Positions 43,933 to 52,667 are shown, counted from the first letter of the stretch. The stretch is 64,000 bases of DNA from Liminaster sp017519885 (GCA_017519885.1 JAFWRO010000036.1:78150-142149); one strand, 5' to 3'. Notes: generated by a model from the letters alone, not told the origin. Made by a program: numbers and translations.

Positions 43933-45336
43933 ATGTCCTCAGCTCAAGAAACCTCTCTGACCAAGAAAGTGTGGACCCTCGCCACGACCCTCTCGGGCCA
44001 AGGCATCGGGTTCACCGATTATATCACCCAGCTCACCTACCTGCTCTTCCTCAAGATGGACGACGAGAACGTCCAGTTCCTGGGCGAAGACTCCGCCATC
44101 CCCGAAGGCTATCGGTGGCAGGAACTCCTGTCGCTCGACGGCGTGGACCTCATCGAGCAGTACGAGAAGACGCTGCAGCACCTCTCGGAGGAAGACGGCC
44201 TCATCGGCACCATCTTCGTCAAGGCGCAGAACAAGATCGACAAGCCCGTCTATCTGAAGAAGGTCATCACGATGATCAACGAGCAGAACTGGCTCGACCT
44301 CGACGGCGACGTGAAGGGTGCCATCTACGAAAGCATCCTCGAAAAGAACGGCCAGGACAAGAAGTCGGGTGCAGGCCAGTACTTCACGCCCCGTTCGCTC
44401 ATCCAGGCGATGGTCGATGTGACGCGTCCGCGAATCGGCGAGACCGTGTGCGACCCTGCTTGCGGCACGGGTGGCTTCCTCCTGGCTGCCTACGACTATA
44501 TGAAAGGGCAGTCGAACAACCGCGAGAAGCTCGACTTCCTGCGCGACAAGGCGCTCCTTGGCTACGATAACACCGCCCTCGTCGTCACCCTTGCCTCGAT
44601 GAACCTCTATCTGCACGGCATCGGCACGCAGCGTAGCCCCATCCTTTGCGAGGATTCGCTCGAAAAGGTGCCCGAGCAGTTGGTCGATGTCATCCTTGCC
44701 AATCCTCCCTTCGGCACACGTCCTGCGGGTAGCGTCGATATCGACCGCGAGGACTTCTTTGTCGAAACCAAGAACAACCAGCTCAACTTCCTGCAGCACA
44801 TTATGGTGATGCTCAACGACGGTGGACGAGCTGCCGTGGTACTGCCCGACAATGTGCTCTTCGAAGCCGGTGCGGGCGAAACGATTCGCAAGGAATTGCT
44901 TTCGCACTACAATCTGCACACCATCCTGCGCCTCCCCACGGGCATCTTCTATGCGCAGGGCGTCAAGGCCAACGTGCTCTTCTTCCAGCGCGGAGGAACC
45001 ACCGAACGCGTGTGGTACTACGACTATCGCACGGGCATCAAGCACACCCTTGCCACGCGTCCTATGCAGCGCCAGGACCTCGACGACTTCGTGACGTGCT
45101 ACAATGCCGACAACCTCGACCTTCGTAAGGAGACCGAGCGTTTCCGCAGCTTCCCCGTTGCCGACCTTTTGGCGCGCGACAAGACCAACCTCGACATCAC
45201 GTGGATCAAGCAGACGCAGGACGACGATGACGTCACGCTCGACGAGCTCATCACCACGATGAAGGCGAAGAGCCGTGCCATCACCGATGCCGTCGGTCGC
45301 ATTGAGGAACTGATGAAAGGTATTGAGGAATCTTAA
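43933..45336 (+). CDS. hsdM: type I restriction-modification methyltransferase subunit
   Basis: The 467-residue protein has the HsdM N-terminal helical domain (about 1-130) and an N6-adenine methyltransferase domain. SAM-binding motif I is DPACGTGGFLLAAYDYM (about residue 175) and catalytic motif IV is ILANPPFGTRP (about 255). The C-terminal helical tail ends DAVGRIEELMKGIEES, the region that contacts HsdS. It starts 6 bases after hsdR and precedes hsdS by 12, as expected for one operon. It should methylate the adenine specified by HsdS. Confidence 0.95.
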   Translation: MSSAQETSLTKKVWTLATTLSGQGIGFTDYITQLTYLLFLKMDDENVQFLGEDSAIPEGYRWQELLSLDGVDLIEQYEKTLQHLSEEDGLIGTIFVKAQNKIDKPVYLKKVITMINEQNWLDLDGDVKGAIYESILEKNGQDKKSGAGQYFTPRSLIQAMVDVTRPRIGETVCDPACGTGGFLLAAYDYMKGQSNNREKLDFLRDKALLGYDNTALVVTLASMNLYLHGIGTQRSPILCEDSLEKVPEQLVDVILANPPFGTRPAGSVDIDREDFFVETKNNQLNFLQHIMVMLNDGGRAAVVLPDNVLFEAGAGETIRKELLSHYNLHTILRLPTGIFYAQGVKANVLFFQRGGTTERVWYYDYRTGIKHTLATRPMQRQDLDDFVTCYNADNLDLRKETERFRSFPVADLLARDKTNLDITWIKQTQDDDDVTLDELITTMKAKSRAITDAVGRIEELMKGIEES

Positions 45337-45348
45337 TGCAGTCGGGAA

Positions 45349-46824
45349 ATGGATACGAAGAAATTACGTCAGAAGGTCCTCGACCTCGCAATTCACGGCA
45401 AGCTCGTCAAGCAAGACTCCAACGATGAGCCTGCCAGCATCCTCCTTGACCGCATCCGTGCCGAAAAGGCTCGGTTGGTAAAGGAGGGGAAGATAAAGAA
45501 ATCCGAACTAAAATATTCAACGATATCTGCTGAAGAAATACTATTTGATTTACCCAAAGGTTGGTCTTGGGTGAGACTTGGTGAATTAGGAGAATATAGG
45601 AAGGGTCCTTTTGGTAGTAGTTTGACTAAGTCAATGTTCGTGCCTAAATCTACAACATCGTACAAAGTATATGAACAAAAAAATGCGATAAAAAAGGATG
45701 CAATCATTGGAGATTATTATATCTCCGAAGAAAAATTTAGAGAAATGCAAGGCTTTGTTGTAAAGCCTAATGATATTATAGTTAGTTGTGCTGGCACAAT
45801 AGGAGAAACATTTGTTATTCCACAAGTCGCCCCAGTAGGCATCATAAATCAAGCTTTGATGAGAGTACGATTGTATGATGTTGATATTACACCGTTTTGG
45901 TTATTGTATTTTGAATATACGACGACATTTACTTCTGATTTAGATGGTAGTGGTACTGCAATAAAAAATATACCACCATTTGAAATACTCAAAAATCTTG
46001 TATTTCCTCTCCCTCCCCTCGCCGAGCAGCATCGCATAGTGAAGGCTGTGGACGAATTGTTTGAGCAGATTGACATCATCGAACGGAGCGAGAAAGAATT
46101 GGAGGAAGCAGCCAACAAGACCCGGGACAAATTGTTGAACTTAGCCATCCAAGGTCACCTCGTGCCGCAAGATCCGAATGAGGAACCCGCATCCGTACTG
46201 CTTGAAAGAATTCGAGCAGAGAAGGCCCGTCTCGTCAAGGAAGGCAAACTGAAAAAGAAAGACCTCGAAGAAAAACCAATCTCCCCCGACGAAATCCCCT
46301 TTGATATTCCTGAGGGGTGGGTGTGGGTCCGAATAGGTCATGTTTATCAAACATCTTCAGGTGGAACTCCAGAAAAAGTGCATCCTGAATATTATAATGG
46401 TAATATTTTTTGGGCAAAAGTAGGTGATTTAACGAATAAATATATAAACAGTACCGAGGATAAAATTACTGAAGAAGGTATAAATAACTCATCTGCCAAA
46501 GTCTTTCCTAAAGATACTATATTGGTAGCTATGTATTGTAATGATGCAATAGGGAAATCATCTATTCTTTCCGTCCCAATGGCAACCAATCAAGCTATTT
46601 GTGGATTATTTCCTAATTCGTTCTTGTTTACGGATTATATATACTATGCCATTCAAAGAAACAAGAGTATTTTGCAAGCGAGTGCGGCAGGTGGCGCTCA
46701 ACAAAATATAAATCAGAAAATAGTCAATGAATTAATCATCCCTCTCCCTCCCTTATCCGAGCAGCGCCGCATCGTAACAAAGCTGGAGGAACTATTGCAA
46801 GAGATAGACAAACTCAAGGCGTGA
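45349..46824 (+). CDS. hsdS: type I restriction-modification specificity subunit
   Basis: The 491-residue protein has two target-recognition domains, about residues 50-225 (ends FPLPPLAEQHRIVKAVDELF) and 320-475 (ends IPLPPLSEQRRIVTKLEELL). Each is followed by a conserved helix. The N-terminal LRQKVLDLAIHGKLVKQDSN and the central KLLNLAIQGHLVPQDPNEEP are two copies of the same conserved region, each leading to RIRAEKARLVKEG. The recognition domains are clearly AT-rich with different codon use, while the conserved parts match the GC-rich hsdR/hsdM. This suggests that the domains were exchanged by recombination. A terminator follows at 46873. Confidence 0.93.
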   Translation: MDTKKLRQKVLDLAIHGKLVKQDSNDEPASILLDRIRAEKARLVKEGKIKKSELKYSTISAEEILFDLPKGWSWVRLGELGEYRKGPFGSSLTKSMFVPKSTTSYKVYEQKNAIKKDAIIGDYYISEEKFREMQGFVVKPNDIIVSCAGTIGETFVIPQVAPVGIINQALMRVRLYDVDITPFWLLYFEYTTTFTSDLDGSGTAIKNIPPFEILKNLVFPLPPLAEQHRIVKAVDELFEQIDIIERSEKELEEAANKTRDKLLNLAIQGHLVPQDPNEEPASVLLERIRAEKARLVKEGKLKKKDLEEKPISPDEIPFDIPEGWVWVRIGHVYQTSSGGTPEKVHPEYYNGNIFWAKVGDLTNKYINSTEDKITEEGINNSSAKVFPKDTILVAMYCNDAIGKSSILSVPMATNQAICGLFPNSFLFTDYIYYAIQRNKSILQASAAGGAQQNINQKIVNELIIPLPPLSEQRRIVTKLEELLQEIDKLKA

Positions 46825-46872
46825 GATTGTGACACGCTGAAATCCTCAACCATTCCCTTCTAAAAATATGAC

Positions 46873-46910
46873 AACGCCCGAGCATTCTGATGTGCCTGGG
46901 CGTTTTGTTT
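46873..46910 (+). terminator. Rho-independent terminator after hsdS
   Basis: AACGCCC pairs with GGGCGTT around an imperfect inner stem, followed by TTGTTT. Confidence 0.75.
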
Positions 46911-46928
46911 GCATTATGAGAGTGTGTG

Positions 46929-46959
46929 ATTTTACGTTTTTACGTTTTACATTTTACGC
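46929..46959. repeat. TTTTACGTTTTACATTTTACG repeat, copy 1
   Basis: Short tandem TTTTACG units, preceded by TGTGTGAT. Inverted relatives lie at 54730-54768 and a direct one at 54905-54936. Confidence 0.75.
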
Positions 46960-47000
46960 TTCACATCATCCATCTTACATCTTCCCTCTTACATCTTCCC

Positions 47001-47930
47001 TCAATCCTCCTTCCACTTGCACAACTCCTCGGCCCACCATTGCCCGTAGTCCTTGAAGCGGGCAGGCAGCTGGTGACGGACGAGCTGGGGAAGACGACGT
47101 CGCAGGTCGAGGAACAGGCGTTCGCCGGGCAGGTCCTGATCGGGATACATGTGGAGGTTGAGGTTGCGTAGAGGGGCAATGTCCTCGTCCTTGAGCAAGG
47201 TGGCCGAAGGGATGGCAATGGCCTTGTGTCCCGCCGAAAGCAAAGCCCAGCAGTCGGAGCAGCCTTCGGCGATGTAGAGCGACTCGCCTTCGTGCAGCAT
47301 ACCGAGGACGGGAAGGTTGTAGATGTGGCACTGCGAACCGCGCGGGAAACGGAAGCGAGGCACCCCTTCGGCCTTGCCCAGATAGCGGCCTTGCACGTTC
47401 ACGAGCTGTCCTCCTGCATCGCGATAGGGAATGAGCAGCGACGGAGCATCGTAGAACGGACGTCCGCCCCGGTAACAGGGCATAGGCGAGGTGATGGACG
47501 AAAGTCCGCACCAGCGCACCACACGCGGGTCGATGTGGCGCTCGTCGTAGAGCCAGCGGTTGGCCTCATCGCAAAGCATCGGGTACTGTATCAGCCCCTG
47601 CAGCCAGCCGGTGTCGGGCTTGTATTCGCGCTCAGGTTTCTGTGCGGGCTGAACGGTGTCGAGCACAATGTTGTGCGCGTCGGCAAGCCAGCGGCAGGCT
47701 TCGCCGAAAGGCTTGTTCAGTAACTTCATCGCCAGGTCGATAGGCCCGCCGTGCTCGCCGCACACGAAGCAGTGGTAGCAGTTGCGCTTCACGCTGAAGG
47801 TGAGCGACGGGTGACGGTCGGGATGGAAGGGACAAAGGCTCTTGTGGCGGCTGACGTGCAGCCCCAGCCTTTCGGCCACCTGCTCGATGGGCAGGGCGCG
47901 GAGCCGGTTGATTTCGTCGTGAGGTATCAT
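47001..47930 (-). CDS. CHC2 zinc-finger/Toprim primase-like protein
   Basis: The 309-residue protein starts with a DnaG-type CHC2 zinc finger (about residues 32-61; ligands in CPFHPDRH and CYHCFVCGEHGG). A Toprim-like domain follows (about 195-295; LYIAEGCSDCWALLSAGH with the catalytic Glu, then MYPDQDLPGE with the Asp pair). No DnaB-binding domain is present and it is half the length of DnaG. It likely primes replication of a mobile or phage-like element. Its start overlaps the stop of the DUF3987 gene by 4 bases (ATGA), so the two are translationally coupled. Confidence 0.85.
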   Translation of the reverse strand: MIPHDEINRLRALPIEQVAERLGLHVSRHKSLCPFHPDRHPSLTFSVKRNCYHCFVCGEHGGPIDLAMKLLNKPFGEACRWLADAHNIVLDTVQPAQKPEREYKPDTGWLQGLIQYPMLCDEANRWLYDERHIDPRVVRWCGLSSITSPMPCYRGGRPFYDAPSLLIPYRDAGGQLVNVQGRYLGKAEGVPRFRFPRGSQCHIYNLPVLGMLHEGESLYIAEGCSDCWALLSAGHKAIAIPSATLLKDEDIAPLRNLNLHMYPDQDLPGERLFLDLRRRLPQLVRHQLPARFKDYGQWWAEELCKWKED

Positions 47931-49402
47931 TTCCTAATCTTGCGCCATTGATGTGGACCGATTTGCTCGATGATGTGGAGACGTTTGCACCAAAGCCAGA
48001 TGAACTGACGGGCAGGACTGACTATCTTGTACTCCTTCATGACAAGCTGCAGCGTGTTACGGTCGAATACGTCGGGCAGGGCGTCGAAGAACGTTTCGCG
48101 TTTCGGAGACTCTGGCTCCTTGATTCGGCCCTTGACATCGAGCTCGTCAAAACGTTCGCCCCAGCGATGCATCATCGAACGGAAGATGTATTCGGCACAG
48201 AAGCGGTAGATGCGGCGGCAGTACTTGCGAGCCATCTCGTCACCCTCAGAGAGCGTGGGATCGAACCCCATGGAGATGCTGAAGAGGTAGTAGCAGAGCG
48301 TAGCGATGCGGAAGGCGCTGACACTCGAACGCTTGCGGAAGACGTTCACCGACTCCTTGCCTACCTTGCCGTAGAGCTTTGCCTTGCGTGCGATGTAGAG
48401 CTTGCACTCACGGTCGATCCACGACATGTCGATAAGCTTCGTGGGCTGAATCTGGCCATTGGGTAGATAGCAGTCGTCCATTATACGCTGGAGCATGCGG
48501 TTGATGTTCTCCTGCTGCTCGGGGGTATAGGAAACGAACATCTGGGTGTCGTTCTCGGGCGAATCTTCGAGCGAAACGATGATGGTGCGCGTGATGTCGC
48601 CGCCGAGGATGGCCTTGTTGTCGTAGAGATAATCGACAGCCGAAGGCGTGGCGCAATAGAGCGAGTTGAGCATCAGATCGACGATGGCCGAGCACGAGTC
48701 GGAGGTGAAATAGTCCTGCCCCCAAAGCGAGCCGAGGTCGTAGGCCGTGCGGAGGATGGTTCGCAAGTCGCTGAATCCGCGTTTGTTGCTGTCGGAAACC
48801 TGCGAGAGCTCTTCGCCGAACTGCCAGAAGGTGAGCTGCTCGTTGTAGCTCATCTCAAGCGCAACCGAACGTGAAAGCAGACGCGTCTTCGAAACGGTGG
48901 CGGGCAGGCAGCGGACGGTGGTCTTGGGCTCCTCGGGCAGCTCCTTGTTGTTGGCACGACGGCGCTTCTTTTCGGCATACTGCATCTCAAGCTTGCGCTG
49001 TTCGGCATCGCGTTTGCGCAAGGTGGAGCCCATGATGAGGTTCTCGATGTCGGCAACAAACGACTTGCCGCAGCTCTGCGGACCTTCGACGATGGTCTGG
49101 AGCAGAAGGCCGTGCAGTCGGAACGGATTGTGATAATAGCGACAACGAATACGCGTGGCCAGGGTAGCAAGTGCCGTGGCGGCGGCAAAGAACGAACCTG
49201 CACGGCGGTTCATGGGCGCATTGGCGACCACCTCCGACAAGGGGGAAGGAAGTTCGCCGGGACGAAGCATCTGCATGCCGTTGGGCGAAGCATAGATGCC
49301 GCAATCTTCATCGAAGAACACGTCCTCCATCTCGGTGTCGGTAGGAGCAGCTCCCTGGGTCGTGGGAGCTGCATCGGGAGCAAGAGGCTTATCGGTGGGC
49401 AT
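47927..49402 (-). CDS. DUF3987-type ATPase/helicase-like protein
   Basis: The 491-residue protein contains a P-loop EGPQSCGKSFVADIENLIMG (about residues 87-106) after a LPSPLSEVVANAPMNRRAGSFF region that resembles the DUF3987 family of Bacteroidetes mobile elements. The middle region has MSYNEQLTFWQFGEELSQVS, and the C-terminus is a DNA-binding-like wing (LWCKRLHIIEQIGPHQW). It probably works with the primase as an element-encoded replication protein. The start overlaps the preceding gene's end by 14 bases. The family assignment is by overall pattern, not by search. Confidence 0.7.
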   Translation of the reverse strand: MPTDKPLAPDAAPTTQGAAPTDTEMEDVFFDEDCGIYASPNGMQMLRPGELPSPLSEVVANAPMNRRAGSFFAAATALATLATRIRCRYYHNPFRLHGLLLQTIVEGPQSCGKSFVADIENLIMGSTLRKRDAEQRKLEMQYAEKKRRRANNKELPEEPKTTVRCLPATVSKTRLLSRSVALEMSYNEQLTFWQFGEELSQVSDSNKRGFSDLRTILRTAYDLGSLWGQDYFTSDSCSAIVDLMLNSLYCATPSAVDYLYDNKAILGGDITRTIIVSLEDSPENDTQMFVSYTPEQQENINRMLQRIMDDCYLPNGQIQPTKLIDMSWIDRECKLYIARKAKLYGKVGKESVNVFRKRSSVSAFRIATLCYYLFSISMGFDPTLSEGDEMARKYCRRIYRFCAEYIFRSMMHRWGERFDELDVKGRIKEPESPKRETFFDALPDVFDRNTLQLVMKEYKIVSPARQFIWLWCKRLHIIEQIGPHQWRKIRK

Positions 49403-49712
49403 GGCGCATGGCTGTTAGAAGTTCATTGTAAACCAGGGCGCAATACACATTCGGATCGAATGACTCATCCACGGTGATGGTCTTCAGATGGGGCTGGATG
49501 CGGCCATCGCGACGACGAGCCACCGAAAGGTGCTTTCCATTGAAGATACGCGGATTGGGCACGTAGGCAGGACGTGGCAAGGTCTCTTCGAAAACGTAGC
49601 CTTTGGCGGGATTGAAACTCAAGATGCCGGGATGGCAGCGGCCATCTTCGAGGCAGGAACCCTCCTGTGCGCGAAGCTCGAGGGAGGAATTGTTCATTGA
49701 ATTTTCTTTCAT
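49389..49712 (-). CDS. small uncharacterised protein upstream of the DUF3987 gene
   Basis: I do not recognise this 107-residue protein. It has no membrane segment. Visible features: two cysteines near the N-terminus (EGSCLEDGRC), a central ETLPRPAYVPNPRIFNGKHL, and a basic, arginine-rich stretch (SVARRRDGRIQ). An internal ATG at 49697 is an alternative start. It overlaps the DUF3987 start by 14 bases and is separated from the next upstream gene by the AT-rich repeat. It is most likely an accessory protein of the primase/ATPase cluster. Confidence 0.6.
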   Translation of the reverse strand: MKENSMNNSSLELRAQEGSCLEDGRCHPGILSFNPAKGYVFEETLPRPAYVPNPRIFNGKHLSVARRRDGRIQPHLKTITVDESFDPNVYCALVYNELLTAMRHAHR

Positions 49713-49713
49713 T

Positions 49714-49773
49714 TTAACTAATTGTTATTTGTTAATTATTAATTGTTAATTGATTCTGTTAATTGTTAATTAC
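49714..49773. repeat. AT-rich dispersed repeat overlapping a gene end
   Basis: TAATTGTTAATTATTAATTG-type units cover the gap and the last codons and stop of the gene ending at 49759. Confidence 0.85.
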
Positions 49774-50073
49774 AAGAGGTCGGATATAGCAGGTCGTGAG
49801 GTAACCGAAGATTCCTCCGACGACCACGTCATCGATCTGCGGCTGTTCGCCCGTTTCCATATAGTCGAGCAGGGCGATGCAGAGGTCGGCTTGGGCAGGA
49901 GGCTTGAGGCGTCGCAGGATGGGGCGCACCACGCGCTTCTGTTCGGGCTTCAAGTAATTCCATAGGTCGGCCTGGGGCGAATTTGACCAAAACGCCTTTC
50001 GTCCACCTCCGTTCTTGTTCTGTGCAGGGGTCAGCCTATCGGTTGCCGTCTGCTGGGTAGTATTTATTTCCAT
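49759..50073 (-). CDS. small uncharacterised protein, element-associated
   Basis: I do not recognise this 104-residue protein. It begins MEINTTQQTATDRLTPAQNK, followed by GGGRKAFWSNSPQADLWNYL and a basic LKPEQKRVVRPILRRLKP helix, which could bind nucleic acid. The tail LVINN and stop come from the AT-rich dispersed repeat, so the original C-terminus may have been altered by repeat insertion. I start at 50073, with a good promoter 20-50 bases upstream. Confidence 0.6.
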   Translation of the reverse strand: MEINTTQQTATDRLTPAQNKNGGGRKAFWSNSPQADLWNYLKPEQKRVVRPILRRLKPPAQADLCIALLDYMETGEQPQIDDVVVGGIFGYLTTCYIRPLVINN

Positions 50074-50091
50074 AATTTTTAATTGACAGTG

Positions 50092-50122
50092 CAAATATAC
50101 GCCGTTATTTTTCGATGACCAA
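50092..50122 (-). promoter_or_regulatory. promoter for the primase/DUF3987 cluster
   Basis: Minus-strand TTG (50120-50122), a 20-base spacer and TATATTTG (50092-50099), 18 bases before the start at 50073. Confidence 0.65.
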
Positions 50123-50159
50123 TTCGGTTAAATATACGGTTAAATTTTTGAACGTGCGT

Positions 50160-50669
50160 TCAACGCTGCGTTAAATTTTCCCCGTCAAGCAGCTGCGTAA
50201 AGCGCTTTGCGATGTCGAAACCCACGCCGTAGTCCTTGTCGGACATCTGGCCCTTGGTCCAATCGGGAAAGGCGGGGCATCGGTTGCTGAAGTCCGACAT
50301 CGCATAGCTCAGGCTGGCGCGCTTCGGCAGGTCGGTCACCCCAGACGATTCCAGGAGTTTGATGAACTCGGTGAATTTCTTCATTCCAATGAACTTTCGT
50401 TCGGCCAGGACACGCATCGGGAAGACCCAGTACTTCTGGAATCGGATCAGAGGGCGGCCGTCGGTGCCGCGCTCATCGGCCAGCTTCTTCAATGCCACGA
50501 TCACGGCATAGCGGGTCAGGCGTCCGTTCCTGGGACGCTCGCTGCTGACGGTCACTTCGCACTCGTCGTCGAGCAGGATGTAGTACACCATCTGCTTTCC
50601 TTCCGTCATCGACGACATTTGCAGGATTGGTTTCTCCATTGGCGTGGAGATCTTGATTACTTGTGCCAT
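50160..50669 (-). CDS. uncharacterised protein
   Basis: I do not recognise this 169-residue protein. It has no signal or membrane segment. The first half contains strands (KQMVYYILLDDECEVTVSSE) followed by YAVIVALKKLADERG and a hydrophobic WVFPMRVLAERKFIGMKKF helix. The C-terminal half is polar (MSDFSNRCPAFPDWTKGQM). It is transcribed in the same direction as the primase cluster but has a separate 86-base gap with its own promoter downstream, so membership in that cluster is uncertain. Confidence 0.6.
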   Translation of the reverse strand: MAQVIKISTPMEKPILQMSSMTEGKQMVYYILLDDECEVTVSSERPRNGRLTRYAVIVALKKLADERGTDGRPLIRFQKYWVFPMRVLAERKFIGMKKFTEFIKLLESSGVTDLPKRASLSYAMSDFSNRCPAFPDWTKGQMSDKDYGVGFDIAKRFTQLLDGENLTQR

Positions 50670-50721
50670 TTTCTTAATTTTAAGATGTGGAAAAATTTTG
50701 GAAAATGGCCAGCGCTGGCAC

Positions 50722-50763
50722 AAAAAAACACCCGAAAACAGACGTGGAATCTGTTTCCGGGTG
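50722..50763 (-). terminator. Rho-independent terminator of the two-gene operon
   Basis: On the minus strand CACCCGGAAACAGA pairs with TCTGTTTTCGGGTG (one mismatch, 7-base loop), followed by seven T. It lies about 100 bases after the stop at 50862. A TATCTTTG -7 element at 50764-50771 directly abuts it and may serve the gene starting at 50669. Confidence 0.75.
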
Positions 50764-50861
50764 CAAAGATAGGCACATTTATCGTTAAAGATGGGTACTA
50801 CTTTGGTACGCTTTGTATTTGTCGATGGGTACGCTTTGGTACGGGTTGAATAGCCAAAACG

Positions 50862-51713
50862 CTATTTGACAGGGAATTCCTTTTCCAACTTCTCATACAG
50901 CAAATAGTATTTATGTGTGTCTTTTGCCTTGCTATTAGCGCTACGCAATGCTCCATTGTCGATATTCCAAAAATTTCCGAATACCTTCCAAAGCTGCTTG
51001 ATGCCGATATATCGGGCCATGGCTTCTGCCAGGAGACCGATTTCGTAGTTGGTACGTAGTGTGGGCTGATAGTTTTCGTCCACCCATCCGTTCATTCGGG
51101 CAATGCTCCATGCCTTCATGGCCCTCAACGAATTCAACTCCTCGGGCAACTGTACAACGAGAGGAGCCTTTTTGACAAGAGAGTTCAACACAAATTGTAT
51201 CTCCTCATAAACCTTGCCTTGGGCCGCATAGTCGCAGATGCCGAATTTGCCGGTTCGGAGCTTATGGTCGTACATCTTCCTGGTGATCGGATTCTCGACT
51301 TTCAGGATAAAGTCCGGATAATGGTTTGCGATAGCGCCCAGCGAATCGTTGCTTATCTGACGAAAAAAATAACCGTCCGATTGAAGAAGAAACGTCGCAA
51401 ACATTTCAAGAATCACTCCCGTTGCCTCCAGTAGTTCTTCTTCGGGGATGTTGCTTTGCCAATCCTTGAGGTCGTTTCTGATTTCCTCCATGAGGTTGGG
51501 TGTGCGCAGTTCGTAGAAGACTCGGTCATCTTTCTTCACGTCGTCCATCAAAGAGCAGACGATCTGAAAGATGTCATCTACCTTCAGTTGCAGGGTCGGG
51601 AAATCTGCTTCGAATGGTTTGCAGAAAAGGTGGATAATCCGATAGACGGGGTGATTGGCAAATCGTTCCGCTATCGCACGGCGCTGTTCTGTCTCAAGCT
51701 TCCTCGGTACCAT
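50862..51713 (-). CDS. unrecognised protein B of a two-gene operon
   Basis: The 283-residue protein is not one I recognise. It looks cytoplasmic and mostly helical (RRAIAERFANHPVYRIIHLF; FQIVCSLMDDVKKDDRVFYE; ELLEATGVILEMFATFLL). No Walker, nuclease or transferase motif is visible. I start at ATG 51713; a longer frame upstream only overlaps the previous gene. Its start overlaps the end of protein A by 20 bases, so the two are coupled and probably work together. Location between a primase cluster and a restriction system suggests a defence or element-maintenance role, which is inference. Confidence 0.65.
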   Translation of the reverse strand: MVPRKLETEQRRAIAERFANHPVYRIIHLFCKPFEADFPTLQLKVDDIFQIVCSLMDDVKKDDRVFYELRTPNLMEEIRNDLKDWQSNIPEEELLEATGVILEMFATFLLQSDGYFFRQISNDSLGAIANHYPDFILKVENPITRKMYDHKLRTGKFGICDYAAQGKVYEEIQFVLNSLVKKAPLVVQLPEELNSLRAMKAWSIARMNGWVDENYQPTLRTNYEIGLLAEAMARYIGIKQLWKVFGNFWNIDNGALRSANSKAKDTHKYYLLYEKLEKEFPVK

Positions 51714-52626
51714 AGTCTTCCAATTCCGGTTTTCTACGGTCAATCCACAATAAAATATTATAGGTTGATACGCCAGTAGCCTCATCCATAGTGGCCTGCC
51801 CGCTGATGAACTCGTCGATGAAGTTTTCGGTAAACAGTTTGAAGATGGGCTTGTTGACGTCCTTTGTCGAACGGCAGACACCACGATCCTTGAAATGAAT
51901 GGTGATGTCATAGGCATTATACAGGAAAAAGTCCACCAGTCGGCGCACGTCCTCATTGGTCTGCTGCAACCGAAGGCTGGTGCTTGATTCGTAAACCCAT
52001 TGCTGCATAGCAGCATTGAAAGCCTGGCCCAAAGAACGGCTGTATCGGAGGAAGGCTACGATGTCGTCATCCCCCTTGATGTTGTCCTTCTTTTCGCTGG
52101 GGAAGTCAAACTCTATTTTCCTGATCTCATCGTTCTTTCGTTTCCTCTCTTCGACAAATTCCCAGAAGTCAATCGGTCGCACCATGTTTCCAAAGGTGAC
52201 CCAATAACCGCTTTGGGGTGCAATCAGGTTCTTGAAGAACTCTTCCACAAGGTCGCGGACAGCATCGGGCTCTCGGTTGAAAGCCCCGGATTTTTCGATG
52301 GCCAGCAGCATACTATCGGGACGAAGGTCGAACAGAAGGTTGCAGAATGGATGCGTGTCTTCCTTGACCTTCTGGAAATTTATCGTCTTGCTGACTTTCT
52401 TGTTGCTGCAGAGCTGCATCAGTACAAGGTCTCCCGTAAGTTGATCTCGATAAATCCTGTTTTCATACAGGGTGGGCGGGTCTTTGGGCCTGACACCAAC
52501 TATGTAGGCGTTGATTTTAGTGCCACTAAAGTAACTTTTGAAATCTGAAATCTCTTTCGAGAAATCAGCTCCTTCCAAATTAGCATCACGCTTGTGGATT
52601 TGAATTTTGTAGAATTGAAATAACAT
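51694..52626 (-). CDS. unrecognised protein A of a two-gene operon
   Basis: The 310-residue protein starts MLFQFYKIQIHKRDANLEG. It has an N-terminal beta-rich half with NRIYRDQLTGDLVLMQLCSN, then DLRPDSMLLAIEKSGAFNRE and a helix DLVEEFFKNLI. A long middle helix is highly charged (EERKRKNDEIRKIEFDF), and the end contains WIDRRKPELEDYGTEEA. The strand-strand-helix order of the first 130 residues reminds me weakly of RexA-like and DUF4747-like proteins, but I cannot confirm either. No catalytic motif is visible. A -7 element lies 34 bases upstream (52660). Confidence 0.65.
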   Translation of the reverse strand: MLFQFYKIQIHKRDANLEGADFSKEISDFKSYFSGTKINAYIVGVRPKDPPTLYENRIYRDQLTGDLVLMQLCSNKKVSKTINFQKVKEDTHPFCNLLFDLRPDSMLLAIEKSGAFNREPDAVRDLVEEFFKNLIAPQSGYWVTFGNMVRPIDFWEFVEERKRKNDEIRKIEFDFPSEKKDNIKGDDDIVAFLRYSRSLGQAFNAAMQQWVYESSTSLRLQQTNEDVRRLVDFFLYNAYDITIHFKDRGVCRSTKDVNKPIFKLFTENFIDEFISGQATMDEATGVSTYNILLWIDRRKPELEDYGTEEA

Positions 52627-52659
52627 AAAAATAAATGATTTTATAATGAGTAATTGCCG

Positions 52660-52667
52660 CAAAGATA
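52660..52667 (-). promoter_or_regulatory. -7 element for the two-gene operon
   Basis: Minus-strand TATCTTTG, 34 bases before the start at 52626. No TTTG at the usual distance, so the promoter may be weak or regulated. Confidence 0.5.

Noticed and set aside
43939..45045. 368-codon minus-strand frame opposite hsdM
   Set aside because: No family pattern; hsdM motifs are intact on the plus strand.
45349..46824. Phase-variable hsdS shuffling locus
   Set aside because: No second hsdS copy, inverted repeat or recombinase gene is found in the window.
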